From: Tannerellaceae bacterium
Lineage (GTDB): Bacteria > Bacteroidota > Bacteroidia > Bacteroidales > Tannerellaceae
Direction: 5' to 3'
DNA length: 64,000 bases
Assembly (NCBI GenBank): GCA_031255855.1
Contig: JAIRRS010000163.1
Location: 1-64,000, forward strand
Shown here piece after piece: positions 18,331 through 26,725 of this stretch (positions within the stretch are counted from its first letter, which is position 1; each line of letters starts with the position of its first letter). Position numbers and translations under genes: made by a program. A model generated the notes under the pieces. The model searched no databases, was not told the origin of the DNA, and saw only the letters and a list, made by a program, of their open reading frames with translations.

Positions 18331-18358
18331 GTTCATATAATTAACCATTAAAATTGAT

Positions 18359-18409
18359 TATCAACAAAAAAAGGCTCACCGCTAAACGGTAAGCCTTTTT
18401 TTGTTGATA
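18359..18409 (-). terminator. his attenuator: intrinsic terminator
   Basis: On the minus strand GGCTTACCG (18387-18395) pairs with CGGTGAGCC (18373-18381) around a five-base loop. The stem extends through A/T runs and outer TATCAAC/GTTGATA arms, and the 3' side is a run of seven T. The same GGCTTACCG can instead pair with CGGTGAGCT (18435-18443) at the leader stop codon, forming an antiterminator. Confidence 0.85.
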
Positions 18410-18437
18410 TCCCGGATATTCTACATATTGCGCCAGC

Positions 18438-18491
18438 TCACCGAACGATTGTCCGTTGATGATGATGGTTATGTAGCATATTTCTTTTCAT
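18438..18491 (-). CDS. hisL: his operon leader peptide
   Basis: A 17-residue frame, MKRNMLHNHHHQRTIVR, carries four His codons (all CAT) within five positions. It begins about 14 bases after a predicted transcript start and ends with TGA at 18438. The stop codon lies inside CGGTGAGCT, the segment that competes with the terminator 3' arm. By analogy with enteric hisL, a ribosome stalled at the His codons when charged tRNA-His is scarce leaves that segment free to form the antiterminator; a ribosome that reaches the stop covers it and lets the terminator form. A second possible pairing is CTACAT with ATGTAG at 18421-18426. Confidence 0.85.
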   Translation of the reverse strand: MKRNMLHNHHHQRTIVR

Positions 18492-18511
18492 TTATTTATT
18501 TAATTGCGCTG

Positions 18512-18541
18512 TAAAGTTACAATAATTATTTAAATCGCAAA
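18512..18541 (-). promoter_or_regulatory. Promoter of the his leader/operon
   Basis: On the minus strand TTTG (18538-18541) is followed 18 bases later by TAACTTTA (18512-18519), close to the Bacteroidetes -33/-7 pattern. It places the transcript start near 18505, just ahead of the leader ATG at 18491. Confidence 0.65.
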
Positions 18542-18616
18542 TTAATCTGACATTTTTTAATCACCATACGTCGTTTAAATAATCACCGCGATGTGTTTTA
18601 TGAGTATGTTATTGTT

Positions 18617-21505
18617 TTACTTGTAAAGGTCTTCTTTCTTAACCTTGATTATTTTCCCGAATTCTTCCAGCCTATTCATATCAATCTTCCGGGAGTTACC
18701 AACAATCATGTAGATAACCGGGCGGTTATTGATATTTTTCTCGTAAAAGCGCGCCACGTCACTCATTGACATGTTAGAGAGGCGCTCAATCAGCGTTTCG
18801 TTCGGGTCGGTCTTGTAACCTTCGTTAAGCAGGGAAGCAATCTTGCCCGGTATCTTTCTGAACGTAGGATAGTTATTTCCCGACTGGTTTATCAATGCCT
18901 GTTTAACGGCCGGAAGACGTTCGGGTTTGACAGGCATTTCATTGATCAATTCGTCTAATACCGTAAGGGCGTCGATTGTCTTGTCGTTTTGGGTAGAAAG
19001 CATCGCGGTAAATTCGCCGGGCTTGTCTTTCAGATTCAGAGGCAATAACGAAAAGTTTCCGGTGGTACGGTAAGCGAACGAACGGAATTCGCGGATTTCC
19101 TGGAACATAAGGGAAGACATTCCTTCGCCAAAGTATCCCGAAAACAGTTGAGCCGCGTGGCGGGATGTTTCATCCGTAACAGGATCGCCCAATATATAAG
19201 AACGGATAATGCTCTGTGAAGCGTCGGGCATATCGCAGAAATAGACGGTCGACTCGGTAAATTCCTTTTTCGGGCGGTAAACGGGAGCTTTTGATTTGAC
19301 GGTGATCTGTTCCAGTTTTATCTGCTCCTTGATATGTTTGCCTACTTCTTGTATCGGAAGTGTTCCGCAGTAATATAAATCACATTCCACTTTCTGGATG
19401 TTCCTGAATGTTTCCAGTAAATCATTTCCCTTCATTTTCTTTATGTCGCCCAGGGAAAGTTTGTTCAGGTAAATAGACTTTTTCCCGAATTTCACCTTCT
19501 CAAGTAAGGCATTCGCCATATTATCGGCAGACTTGTAGAATGCTTTCTTGATCAATTTTTCTTCATCGATAAGCTGTTTGTATTTTTTGTTATCAGCCTT
19601 TGCGTGTTGCATGAAGGAAGAGACGAGAGCAAGCGTTTCGTTGAAATTGGTATCGAAGCCACTTATTTTTATGACAAATTGGTCGTTGTCCAGGTCGAAT
19701 GACAACGTGCTTCCCAATGCTTGCAGTTTACCTCTGAACTCGTCGAAAGACGATTTTTCTGTTCCCAGCAAGGGAAGGTAGCTGCTTAACTGGGTTAATT
19801 CCGGCCGTTCTATCTTACCGGTTCCAAACGATATATCTAAGGTGAAGATATCATTTACCGGGTTTGCCGAGGCGTATAATTTGACTAGCGGCGAAAGCGG
19901 AAGGATATCCACATCTTTCTCGAAATCAAGGAAACGAGGCTTTGTTTCTTTGACAGGAAGTTGCTCCAACTGTTTGGCATAAGCCGACGATGCTTCGGCA
20001 TTCTTGGGTATGATTGGTTGGAAATTGGGTTTCGGAAGATTGTCTTTAGGGTACTTTCCCGTTTTCTTTGTTACGTAGAGGTAGTGGTCGGTGAAATACT
20101 TATTGGCCACGGCAACAATGTCGTCTTTTGTCAGTGCGTTGATACGTTCTACTTCGTTCAGGTAACTATCCCACGACTTTCCCTGCGAGAACAACGTAAT
20201 CATCGCTTCGGAACGGGAATTAATGTCTTCAAGACGGGAAACGTGTTTACGTTTCTGCTCCAGTTTGAGGCTGTTGAAAACATCTTCGCTGAAGTCGCCG
20301 CTTTTGATTCTTTCCACCTCTTTAATCACTAAATCCCTGGCATTCCCCAATGATTGAAAAACCAGTTTAGGTACGGTAATAACCCCTAATATGCCTGCGT
20401 CATTGAAGCTCTCGTTGACGGTCATGGCCGCCATTAATTTCCGGTTTACCATCAGCTTGTCTAGATAGCCCGTTCCGTTTGAGTTGTTCAGTAATCCGAT
20501 GGCTATGTTGAGAGCCACCTGATCGGGATGGTTGGCCGGAACTCCGCGGAAAGCGAACCCGGCCAGTTTTACCAGTGGCATCGGGAAGCGTACCGTAAAT
20601 TTCTCTTCTCCTTCAAAAGGAGGGATATTTACCGTTTCCTGTTTGGGGACTTCTCCTACCGGAATACGTGAAAAAGTGGTTTCAAGGATGGGAAGGATGG
20701 TCTTCGAATCGAAATCGCCACTGAGTATCAATCCCATATTCGACGCGACATAATACGCGCGGAAAAACTTCATCATTTCCGATAGTTGCGGATTTTTAAG
20801 GTGTTCCGTACTTCCCAAGATGGGATAAGCATACGGATGGGGTTGGAAAAAACGTTCCATAAATTTCTCCATCGCATCGCGCCCCATGGCGTCCCGGTAC
20901 ATGTTTTTTTCTTCGTAAACCGTTTCCAGTTCGCTTTGAAACATACGGAATACCGGGTTTAATAACCGTTCACTGTTCAAGTCTGCCCATTGGGCGATGT
21001 ATTGGGGAGAAAAAGTGTTCAGGTAAACCGTGTAATCATAAGAAGTTCCTGCGTTCAGACGCGTTCCCCCATAGTTGGAGATTAAACGGTTGAATTCGTT
21101 GGGGACAACATAGTCGGATGCTTTTACACTCAGTTTATTTATTTCCTGTTGGATACGTAAACGTTCTTTTACGTTGGCGGTGGATGCAAGGTCGTCGTAT
21201 TTGGCGGCAATGGAATCCAATAAAACTTTTTCGGAAGCATAATCAAGCGTGCCGATTTTGTCGGTTCCCTTGAACATCATATGCTCAAAATAGTGGGCGA
21301 TACCGGTATTGGGGGTGTCTTTCGCCCCGGCTTTTACAACAACGGCTCCGAATACTTTAGGCTGGCTGTGATCTTCGTTCAACCAAACAATCATCCCATT
21401 GCTTAATTTGTGTTCTCTCACTTGAAGTGATTCAGATAGTTGTGCCGATAAGGTATTTATACTAAATGAGAATAGCACCACGGTTAATATATATTTAATA
21501 TACAT
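18617..21505 (-). CDS. M16 (insulinase/pitrilysin) zinc peptidase, two-module
   Basis: A 962-residue exported metallopeptidase. The inverted zinc motif HYFEH is at residues 71-75, with the distant Glu in ELETVYEEKNMYRDAMG. The second, non-catalytic M16 module covers roughly 500-960 and lacks HxxEH, as in PqqL-type enzymes. The longest frame begins at 21577, but the -7 box at 21535-21542 and the clean signal peptide MYIKYILTVVLFSFSINTLSAQ favour the ATG at 21505. A paralogue with the same HYFEH motif is at 56896-59796. The substrate is unknown. Confidence 0.9.
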   Translation of the reverse strand: MYIKYILTVVLFSFSINTLSAQLSESLQVREHKLSNGMIVWLNEDHSQPKVFGAVVVKAGAKDTPNTGIAHYFEHMMFKGTDKIGTLDYASEKVLLDSIAAKYDDLASTANVKERLRIQQEINKLSVKASDYVVPNEFNRLISNYGGTRLNAGTSYDYTVYLNTFSPQYIAQWADLNSERLLNPVFRMFQSELETVYEEKNMYRDAMGRDAMEKFMERFFQPHPYAYPILGSTEHLKNPQLSEMMKFFRAYYVASNMGLILSGDFDSKTILPILETTFSRIPVGEVPKQETVNIPPFEGEEKFTVRFPMPLVKLAGFAFRGVPANHPDQVALNIAIGLLNNSNGTGYLDKLMVNRKLMAAMTVNESFNDAGILGVITVPKLVFQSLGNARDLVIKEVERIKSGDFSEDVFNSLKLEQKRKHVSRLEDINSRSEAMITLFSQGKSWDSYLNEVERINALTKDDIVAVANKYFTDHYLYVTKKTGKYPKDNLPKPNFQPIIPKNAEASSAYAKQLEQLPVKETKPRFLDFEKDVDILPLSPLVKLYASANPVNDIFTLDISFGTGKIERPELTQLSSYLPLLGTEKSSFDEFRGKLQALGSTLSFDLDNDQFVIKISGFDTNFNETLALVSSFMQHAKADNKKYKQLIDEEKLIKKAFYKSADNMANALLEKVKFGKKSIYLNKLSLGDIKKMKGNDLLETFRNIQKVECDLYYCGTLPIQEVGKHIKEQIKLEQITVKSKAPVYRPKKEFTESTVYFCDMPDASQSIIRSYILGDPVTDETSRHAAQLFSGYFGEGMSSLMFQEIREFRSFAYRTTGNFSLLPLNLKDKPGEFTAMLSTQNDKTIDALTVLDELINEMPVKPERLPAVKQALINQSGNNYPTFRKIPGKIASLLNEGYKTDPNETLIERLSNMSMSDVARFYEKNINNRPVIYMIVGNSRKIDMNRLEEFGKIIKVKKEDLYK

Positions 21506-21534
21506 TTCATGAAAACAGTTGAAAATACAAAGCA

Positions 21535-21542
21535 CAAAGATA
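21535..21542 (-). promoter_or_regulatory. -7 box TATCTTTG for the M16 peptidase gene
   Basis: On the minus strand this full TAnnTTTG match lies inside the longest frame of the M16 gene and supports the start at 21505. Confidence 0.55.
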
Positions 21543-21634
21543 TTTATTATTTTGGTCTGGAAAGAGAAAAAAAACATAAATTGACAATTCTTTTTTCCAT
21601 CTGATGGAAAAGATATTCAATAAATGTAAAAACA

Positions 21635-21658
21635 AAGGGTGGAATAAAGTCCACCCTT
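21635..21658 (-). terminator. Perfect hairpin between two minus-strand promoters
   Basis: AAGGGTGGA (21635-21643) and TCCACCCTT (21650-21658) form a perfect nine-base stem with a six-base loop. On the minus strand it is followed by TGTTTTTAC, a fair terminator tail. It would end a transcript that starts near 21713. Confidence 0.65.
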
Positions 21659-21670
21659 CAACTTTTCGAT

Positions 21671-21727
21671 TCAAATGAAAACTACTTTATCCTTTTTCAT
21701 GTTAGCCTTTGAATTATTGCAAAGTTA
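21671..21727 (-). other. Possible short transcript with nine-codon ORF
   Basis: On the minus strand the -7-like box TAACTTTG (21720-21727) is followed by the short frame MKKDKVVFI (ATG at 21700, TGA at 21671) and then the hairpin at 21635-21658. No good -33 element is seen. It may be a small RNA or a leader for the M16 gene; evidence is weak. Confidence 0.35.
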
Positions 21728-21794
21728 AATTTCCGGTACATGAATATCGATCATTTGTCGGATGGTTGCAAAAGTATGAAATCATTTTCAAATA

Positions 21795-21842
21795 ATGACA
21801 AATATGTCATCGAAAAGGTTATATGGAAATGACACTTTTGTA
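21795..21842. promoter_or_regulatory. Candidate operator palindromes upstream of the XRE gene
   Basis: ATGACAAATATGTCAT (21795-21810) has perfect six-base arms with a four-base spacer. A second ATGACA begins at 21829 and forms part of a further ACAC/GTGT repeat ending near 21842, just before the XRE start at 21848. Autoregulatory binding is inferred. Confidence 0.45.
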
Positions 21843-21847
21843 AGTGT

Positions 21848-22078
21848 ATGAAAAGGCAGAGGTTTGATGCGGACTTAATTTCTGGAATTGCGAAGAGGAT
21901 AAAACAGCTTAGGGACGAAAAGGGTGTTTCCCAGGATACTTTTTATATAGACACAGATATTCATATAGCACGGATAGAAACGGGGAAGATAAATCTCACC
22001 GTATCTACCTTGAAGGATATCTGTGATTATTTCGGAATAAGTTTGGTTGATTTTTTTATTGGGATGGATAAGCGATAA
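21848..22078 (+). CDS. Small XRE-family transcriptional regulator
   Basis: A 76-residue DNA-binding protein that is almost entirely one HTH_3 domain. The first helices are ISGIAKRIKQLRDEKGVSQD, the recognition region is DTDIHIARIETGKINLTVST, and it closes with LKDICDYFGISLVDFF. It is a single-gene unit preceded by palindromes that could be its operators. No toxin or phage partner is adjacent. Two copies of AAATAGTTTC flank the following gap (22091 and 22166). Confidence 0.85.
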   Translation: MKRQRFDADLISGIAKRIKQLRDEKGVSQDTFYIDTDIHIARIETGKINLTVSTLKDICDYFGISLVDFFIGMDKR

Positions 22079-22091
22079 AGGAAAGTCATAA

Positions 22092-22114
22092 AATAGTTTC
22101 TGATGGAAACTATT
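22092..22114. terminator. Perfect hairpin after the XRE gene
   Basis: AATAGTTTC-TGATG-GAAACTATT forms a nine-base stem 13 bases after the XRE stop codon. There is no strong T run, so termination is only possible. Confidence 0.4.
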
Positions 22115-22180
22115 CTTGTTCGAATTTACTTTTATCTTTATGGCATGGATAAATTTGAAAAGAATAAATAGTTTCCTGAT

Positions 22181-22882
22181 ATGAGCGCTTCTTTTATACT
22201 CGAAGAATTAATGTCGGTGGCCAATCCCGAAAAAGCAAAGTTTTTACAGCGATTTTTTAAAACGGGCAAGGGGCAATATGCCGAAGGCGACGTGATGTTG
22301 GGCATTGCCGTGCCGCTTACGCGCGACATCGTGAAGCGTAGCCCGGAACTTCCCTTCCCGGAAATCACTATCCTGCTTCATTCGGAATATCACGAGGCTC
22401 GTCTGGCGGGACTTTTACTGCTTGTCAAACAATTCAAAAAAGCGAAAACAGACCTCATGCGAAAGGCCATCTTTGATTTTTATATCGCCAGTGCCCGTTC
22501 GGCCAACAACTGGGATTTGGTAGATGTGAGTTGCCGTGATGTGGTGGGGCAGTGGCTTTTAGACAAGAACAAGAGCATACTTTACGACCTCGCGGCAAAC
22601 GGTAATCTATGGGAACAGCGCATAGCCATCGTCTCGACATGGACATTTATCAAGCATCGGCAATTTGACGACGCCCTGGCCCTTGCCGAAATCCTGCTTT
22701 CTCACCCCCACGATTTGATACACAAAGCTGTCGGATGGATGTTGCGCGAAGTTGGGAAAAAAGACCGCCCTACGCTTGTTGGTTTTCTCGACCTGCATTA
22801 TAAGGCAATGCCACGTACGGCTTTACGTTATGCCATCGAGCATTTTTTGCCGGAAGAGAGGGCGTTTTACATGAAAATATAA
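22181..22882 (+). CDS. DNA alkylation repair protein, AlkD-like
   Basis: A 233-residue all-helical protein of the AlkD/DNA_alkylation family, HEAT-like repeats that excise bulky or cationic alkyl bases. Typical elements are the VANPEKAKFLQRFFKTGKGQ start, GIAVPLTRDIVK, SEYHEARLAGLLLLVKQF, ANNWDLVDVSCRDVVGQWL (the WD.VD motif) and WEQRIAIVSTWTFIK. The family length and the order of repeats fit well. It stands alone, followed by tandem array B. Confidence 0.92.
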   Translation: MSASFILEELMSVANPEKAKFLQRFFKTGKGQYAEGDVMLGIAVPLTRDIVKRSPELPFPEITILLHSEYHEARLAGLLLLVKQFKKAKTDLMRKAIFDFYIASARSANNWDLVDVSCRDVVGQWLLDKNKSILYDLAANGNLWEQRIAIVSTWTFIKHRQFDDALALAEILLSHPHDLIHKAVGWMLREVGKKDRPTLVGFLDLHYKAMPRTALRYAIEHFLPEERAFYMKI

Positions 22883-22904
22883 CCGTGTCGGCGGCATCGT
22901 ATTT

Positions 22905-22992
22905 ATTCATTGGGATGTTTTCCCTGAATCATCCCAATGAAATTGGGAAAACATCCCAATGTTTTTGAAAGATCATCCCAATGAAAATCAGA
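22905..22992. repeat. 22-base-period tandem array B (4 units, with hairpin)
   Basis: Units start at 22905, 22927, 22949 and 22971. The first unit is in the TTCATTGGGATG orientation and the other three in the CATCCCAATGAA orientation, so 22906-22917 and 22930-22941 form a perfect 12-base stem with a 12-base loop. Units match those of arrays A and C. This opens the 597-base gap 22883-23479, which otherwise holds the susC leader region. Confidence 0.85.
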
Positions 22993-23166
22993 GAGACTGT
23001 AGATGATATTTGTATCCATTGAAACAGGGGTGGATGCTTGCTTGACAGAATGGAAGTTATTTGTCTGTTTTTATGTCATTTAAACACTCCGTCAAGACAA
23101 AAAAAAGGCAATTAAAATAATAATACTTTCTTTATGTAAGTTAAATAATATTCCAGTAGGTTATAA

Positions 23167-23197
23167 TTTGACTTTTGAAAACGTGGATTTAATTTAA
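23167..23197 (+). promoter_or_regulatory. Candidate promoter of the first susC
   Basis: TTTG (23167-23170), 19 bases, then TAATTTAA (23190-23197). The arrangement is kept in the second copy at 30294-30324. It would give a long leader of about 280 bases. Confidence 0.4.
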
Positions 23198-23410
23198 ATT
23201 ATCAATTTAAAGCAAAAAAACACGACGATTTATTTTTTATTATCAAATAAATACTTAATATTGCATAATGTAATTCACGTTTATTGTATAGGTATGTCGC
23301 ATTTGTGATGTTTATAAAACTGCCTATTTTTTCACTAAAAGTAAAATGATGATCCTTTGGTTTTGACCTTATTTTCGTGTTGTGTGCTTACGTGATATCC
23401 CTTCGATAAT

Positions 23411-23446
23411 ATGAATGACTGTATGAATGATTGTATGAATGAAACA
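23411..23446 (+). repeat. Short tandem repeat in the first susC leader
   Basis: Three near-identical copies of an ATGAATGA-TTGT unit, about 12 bases each, lie 35-70 bases before the start codon. The second susC leader lacks this expansion. Confidence 0.7.
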
Positions 23447-23479
23447 TATGTATGTTAAACAAAATCAAAAAGCGTGTTT

Positions 23480-26400
23480 ATGAAAAAAAGATTGACTTAT
23501 CTTTTGATGTGCTTGGTTGTAAGCATAGGACTCGTAACAGCTCAAACCACAAGAATAACCGGAACGGTTATATCCGCGGAAGATAATGAGCCTGTTATTG
23601 GAGCATCCTTAGTTGTAAAAGGAACATCTATAGGAACTGTAACAAATTTTGATGGTACTTTTTCTTTGGAAGTGCCGTCGAATGCCAGGACACTACTCGT
23701 TTCATATGTTGGTATGGAATCGCAGGAAGTGGCTATCAGACCAACAATGAGCATCACACTGAGGACAGACGCGAAGGCCTTGGACGAAGTTGTAGTAACA
23801 GCCATGGGGTTAACCCGCGAGAAGAAATCATTAGGATATGCCGTGCAGGAAGTAAAATCGGAAGAACTCACACAAGCCGGGCAATTGAGTTTGACAGGGT
23901 CATTATCCGGTAAGGTGGCTGGTTTGCAGGTCAACCAGTTTGGAGGCTCTGTTGGAGCTTCTTCCCGTATTTCACTTCGCGGTAACTCTTCATTGGCCGC
24001 AGATCAGCAGCCTTTGATTATTGTTGACGGAGTTCCTGTTTCAAATGATACACAACGTTCCGGTGACAACTACTATGTGGGTGTCGACTATGGTTCAGGC
24101 CTAAATGATATCAATCCCGAAGACATTGAAACGATATCGATACTGAAAGGAGGATCCGCTGCCATGTATGGGATGCGAGCCGGTAACGGGGTAATTTTGA
24201 TTACGACCAAATCCGGAAAAAAGAGTAAAGGCGTAACTATATCATATGACGGAAATATATCCATAGACCAGATATCAACACTTCCCAGACTGCAGAATGA
24301 ATACGGGCAAGGATATGGAGGGGATGAATACCATTTCAACACCAGTGATTATACCGATTACCAGCGTTATGCGCAAGAAGTTGGTTTTAGTTGGGTAGAT
24401 GGTTCAAGGGGTGTAAACGACTTTTATGACGAATCATGGGGGCCTCGTTTAGATGTCGGACTTAAGCTTCCCCAATACGACAGCCCTATCGGCGCTGACG
24501 GTAAACCTGTTCCAACCGATTGGATTTCAAGGAAAAATAATATCAAAGAATTCTTCCGTACCGGATATTCGATGAACCATACGGTTTCCGTATTGGCACA
24601 AGGGGAAAAATCGAACACGCGTGTATCATTGTCTCTCCGCGATCAGGCAGGAACCGTTCCTAATACGGATCAAAGGCGCTATTCCGGACAGATTAATACA
24701 GACATGGAATTGAACAAATATGTGAAATTTGATTTGAGTGCAAACTATACCCGTACGGAAAGTGACAACATGCCGGCGCAAGGATATGGCGGTAGTAACC
24801 CTATAAATGGACTATTTTTGTGGTCGGCGCGCCAGATCAACATGAAATCTCTTAAAGATAATTGGGATCAAAAGGATGCTGCCGGTAATTATACGTTTTA
24901 TAACTGGAATACGAATTACCACATGAATCCCTATTTCAATGTGTACGAAAATACAAACAGTTTGCAACGCGACCGCTTTTTCGCCAAATCATCATTATAT
25001 TATCAACCGGTTGAATATTTGAAGTTTGAAGGACGTATGGGGATGGACTATTATGATGTAGAAACATTCGAGCGTCATTATCTGGACTATTCTGATTATC
25101 CTGATGGTGGATTCGAGCAATTCCTGGTTAAGAATACAGAGATAAACGTAGACTTTATTGCAACGTTCAACAAAACGTTTGGTGATTTTAATGTTTCGGC
25201 TATAGCCGGCGCCAACTATCGTGACTTGAATTATCAAAATAAAAAGCTGGGCGCGGAAGCCTTAACCGTACTTGGTGTATATACGTTGGCAAACAAATCG
25301 GGGGTCGCTGTTGCGGAAATGGATCATAGACGTGAGCGCTCTAATTCTGTGTATGCTAACGCGTCGGTAGGTTGGAAGAGCCAATTGTATATCGATGTAA
25401 GCGCCCGTAACGACTGGAGTTCAACAATCAATGAATCGTTTTTCTACCCGTCTGCCAGCTTAAGTTGGATACCTACGGAATCATTTGATTTCTTGAAAGA
25501 TAATACGGTGTTATCGTTTCTGAAACTACGTGGAGGATGGGCTGAAATCGGTAATGCAACATCGCCTTACAGGAATAGAGCTTATTATTATGCCCGCGAT
25601 AATTCATTCAATGGGGTTGCCCAAATGTATAGAAGCAATGAATTCCCGAATGTAGGATTAAAGCCGGAAAGTATCATAACGTGGGAATTAGGTTTTGATG
25701 TCGGATTATTCAACAACCGTTTGCGTGCCGACTTCGCCTATTATGACAAAGCTACGACCAACCAGATCATGGCGGTAACTATCCCTCAGAGTTCAGGATA
25801 TACCAGTATGTTAATTAATGCGGGTAAAATCACGAATAAGGGTATAGAAATTCAGTTGAGAGGCGATATCTTACAAAACAAAAACGGCTTGAATTGGTCA
25901 AGTATTTTAAACTTTTCAAAAGATAAGAGTGAAATTGTAGAATTATATCCTGGATTGGATACATACCGGTTAGGTTGGACGTGGGGTATTTCCAATTTGG
26001 CAAAAGTAGGACAGCCGTGGGGTATTCTTTCCGGATCGGGTTACGACCGTACAGACGACGGCGCGATAAAAGTTACTCCGAGAGGGTTGATTTTGTCGAA
26101 AGCAGCACAAGATATCGGTAGTGTAACGCCTGATTTCCTTATGGGATGGCGTAATGATTTTTCTTATAAGAATTTTGGATTGGGATTCTTTTTAGATTTA
26201 CGTATTGGCGGAGATATTTGGTCGCAATCCATGGATCACTCTTATGTGGCGGGAACAGCTAAATATACCGTAGAGAATGGTATACGTGAACGCGCAATTG
26301 TAGCCGGTAGAGATATTATGACCGACGAGCGTTTCGTTATGAATATTGGTACCGACCAAGAACCGAACTGGGTGCCCAATACCATAGAAGTAGATGCGCA

Positions 26401-26707
26401 GACTTGGTTTAATGATGGCGGCGTGGATGAAATGTATGTGTTCGACGGTTCGTTTTTGAAACTTCGTGAAGCCTATCTGACTTATACGGTTCCCACTTCC
26501 TTCCTGGCAAAAACAAGATACATAAGCAAGGCCACAGTTTCTCTGATTGGTTCAAACTTAGCGCTGTTGTGGGTTCATAAATCTAACACGTTGCGTCTCG
26601 ACCCTGAAACAGGGGGCGTATCCAGTGATAGCAGGGGTGTGGGATATGAACAGGCATCTGTTCCCACTTCCCGTAGTATAGGGATTAAGTTAGGGTTAAC
26701 TTTTTAA
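23480..26707 (+). CDS. SusC-family TonB-dependent outer membrane transporter 1
   Basis: A 1075-residue SusC/RagA protein that imports large oligomers with its SusD partner. Signal peptide: residues 1-22 (MKKRLTYLLMCLVVSIGLVT). A carboxypeptidase-regulatory-like domain covers about 24-95, the DEVVVTAMG TonB box is near 105, the plug about 115-225 (IIVDGVPV, then ILKGGSAAMYGMRAGNGVILI), and the 22-strand barrel follows to the end (SIGIKLGLTF). An in-frame GTG at 23474 is less likely than the ATG. No glycosidase, sigma/anti-sigma pair or HTCS lies next to it, so the ligand is unknown. The first 108 codons match the second susC almost exactly. Confidence 0.94.
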   Translation: MKKRLTYLLMCLVVSIGLVTAQTTRITGTVISAEDNEPVIGASLVVKGTSIGTVTNFDGTFSLEVPSNARTLLVSYVGMESQEVAIRPTMSITLRTDAKALDEVVVTAMGLTREKKSLGYAVQEVKSEELTQAGQLSLTGSLSGKVAGLQVNQFGGSVGASSRISLRGNSSLAADQQPLIIVDGVPVSNDTQRSGDNYYVGVDYGSGLNDINPEDIETISILKGGSAAMYGMRAGNGVILITTKSGKKSKGVTISYDGNISIDQISTLPRLQNEYGQGYGGDEYHFNTSDYTDYQRYAQEVGFSWVDGSRGVNDFYDESWGPRLDVGLKLPQYDSPIGADGKPVPTDWISRKNNIKEFFRTGYSMNHTVSVLAQGEKSNTRVSLSLRDQAGTVPNTDQRRYSGQINTDMELNKYVKFDLSANYTRTESDNMPAQGYGGSNPINGLFLWSARQINMKSLKDNWDQKDAAGNYTFYNWNTNYHMNPYFNVYENTNSLQRDRFFAKSSLYYQPVEYLKFEGRMGMDYYDVETFERHYLDYSDYPDGGFEQFLVKNTEINVDFIATFNKTFGDFNVSAIAGANYRDLNYQNKKLGAEALTVLGVYTLANKSGVAVAEMDHRRERSNSVYANASVGWKSQLYIDVSARNDWSSTINESFFYPSASLSWIPTESFDFLKDNTVLSFLKLRGGWAEIGNATSPYRNRAYYYARDNSFNGVAQMYRSNEFPNVGLKPESIITWELGFDVGLFNNRLRADFAYYDKATTNQIMAVTIPQSSGYTSMLINAGKITNKGIEIQLRGDILQNKNGLNWSSILNFSKDKSEIVELYPGLDTYRLGWTWGISNLAKVGQPWGILSGSGYDRTDDGAIKVTPRGLILSKAAQDIGSVTPDFLMGWRNDFSYKNFGLGFFLDLRIGGDIWSQSMDHSYVAGTAKYTVENGIRERAIVAGRDIMTDERFVMNIGTDQEPNWVPNTIEVDAQTWFNDGGVDEMYVFDGSFLKLREAYLTYTVPTSFLAKTRYISKATVSLIGSNLALLWVHKSNTLRLDPETGGVSSDSRGVGYEQASVPTSRSIGIKLGLTF

Positions 26708-26725
26708 TGATTAAATAAAACGATT

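Larger units (their letters stand above)
23037..23803. repeat. Direct repeat, copy 1: susC leader and 5' coding region
   Basis: About 430 bases before the first susC and its first ~108 codons are nearly identical to 30163-30911. Shared landmarks include ATGTAAGTTAAATAATATTC, CTTATTTTCGTGTTGTGTGC and AAATCAAAAAGCGTGTTT just before the ATG. Identity stops abruptly after the GTAGTAACAGCC codons of the TonB box. Confidence 0.88.

Noticed and set aside
22905..22992. CRISPR array.
   Set aside because: The unit is the whole 22 bases with no constant repeat plus variable spacer of normal size, there are only four units, and no cas gene is in the window.
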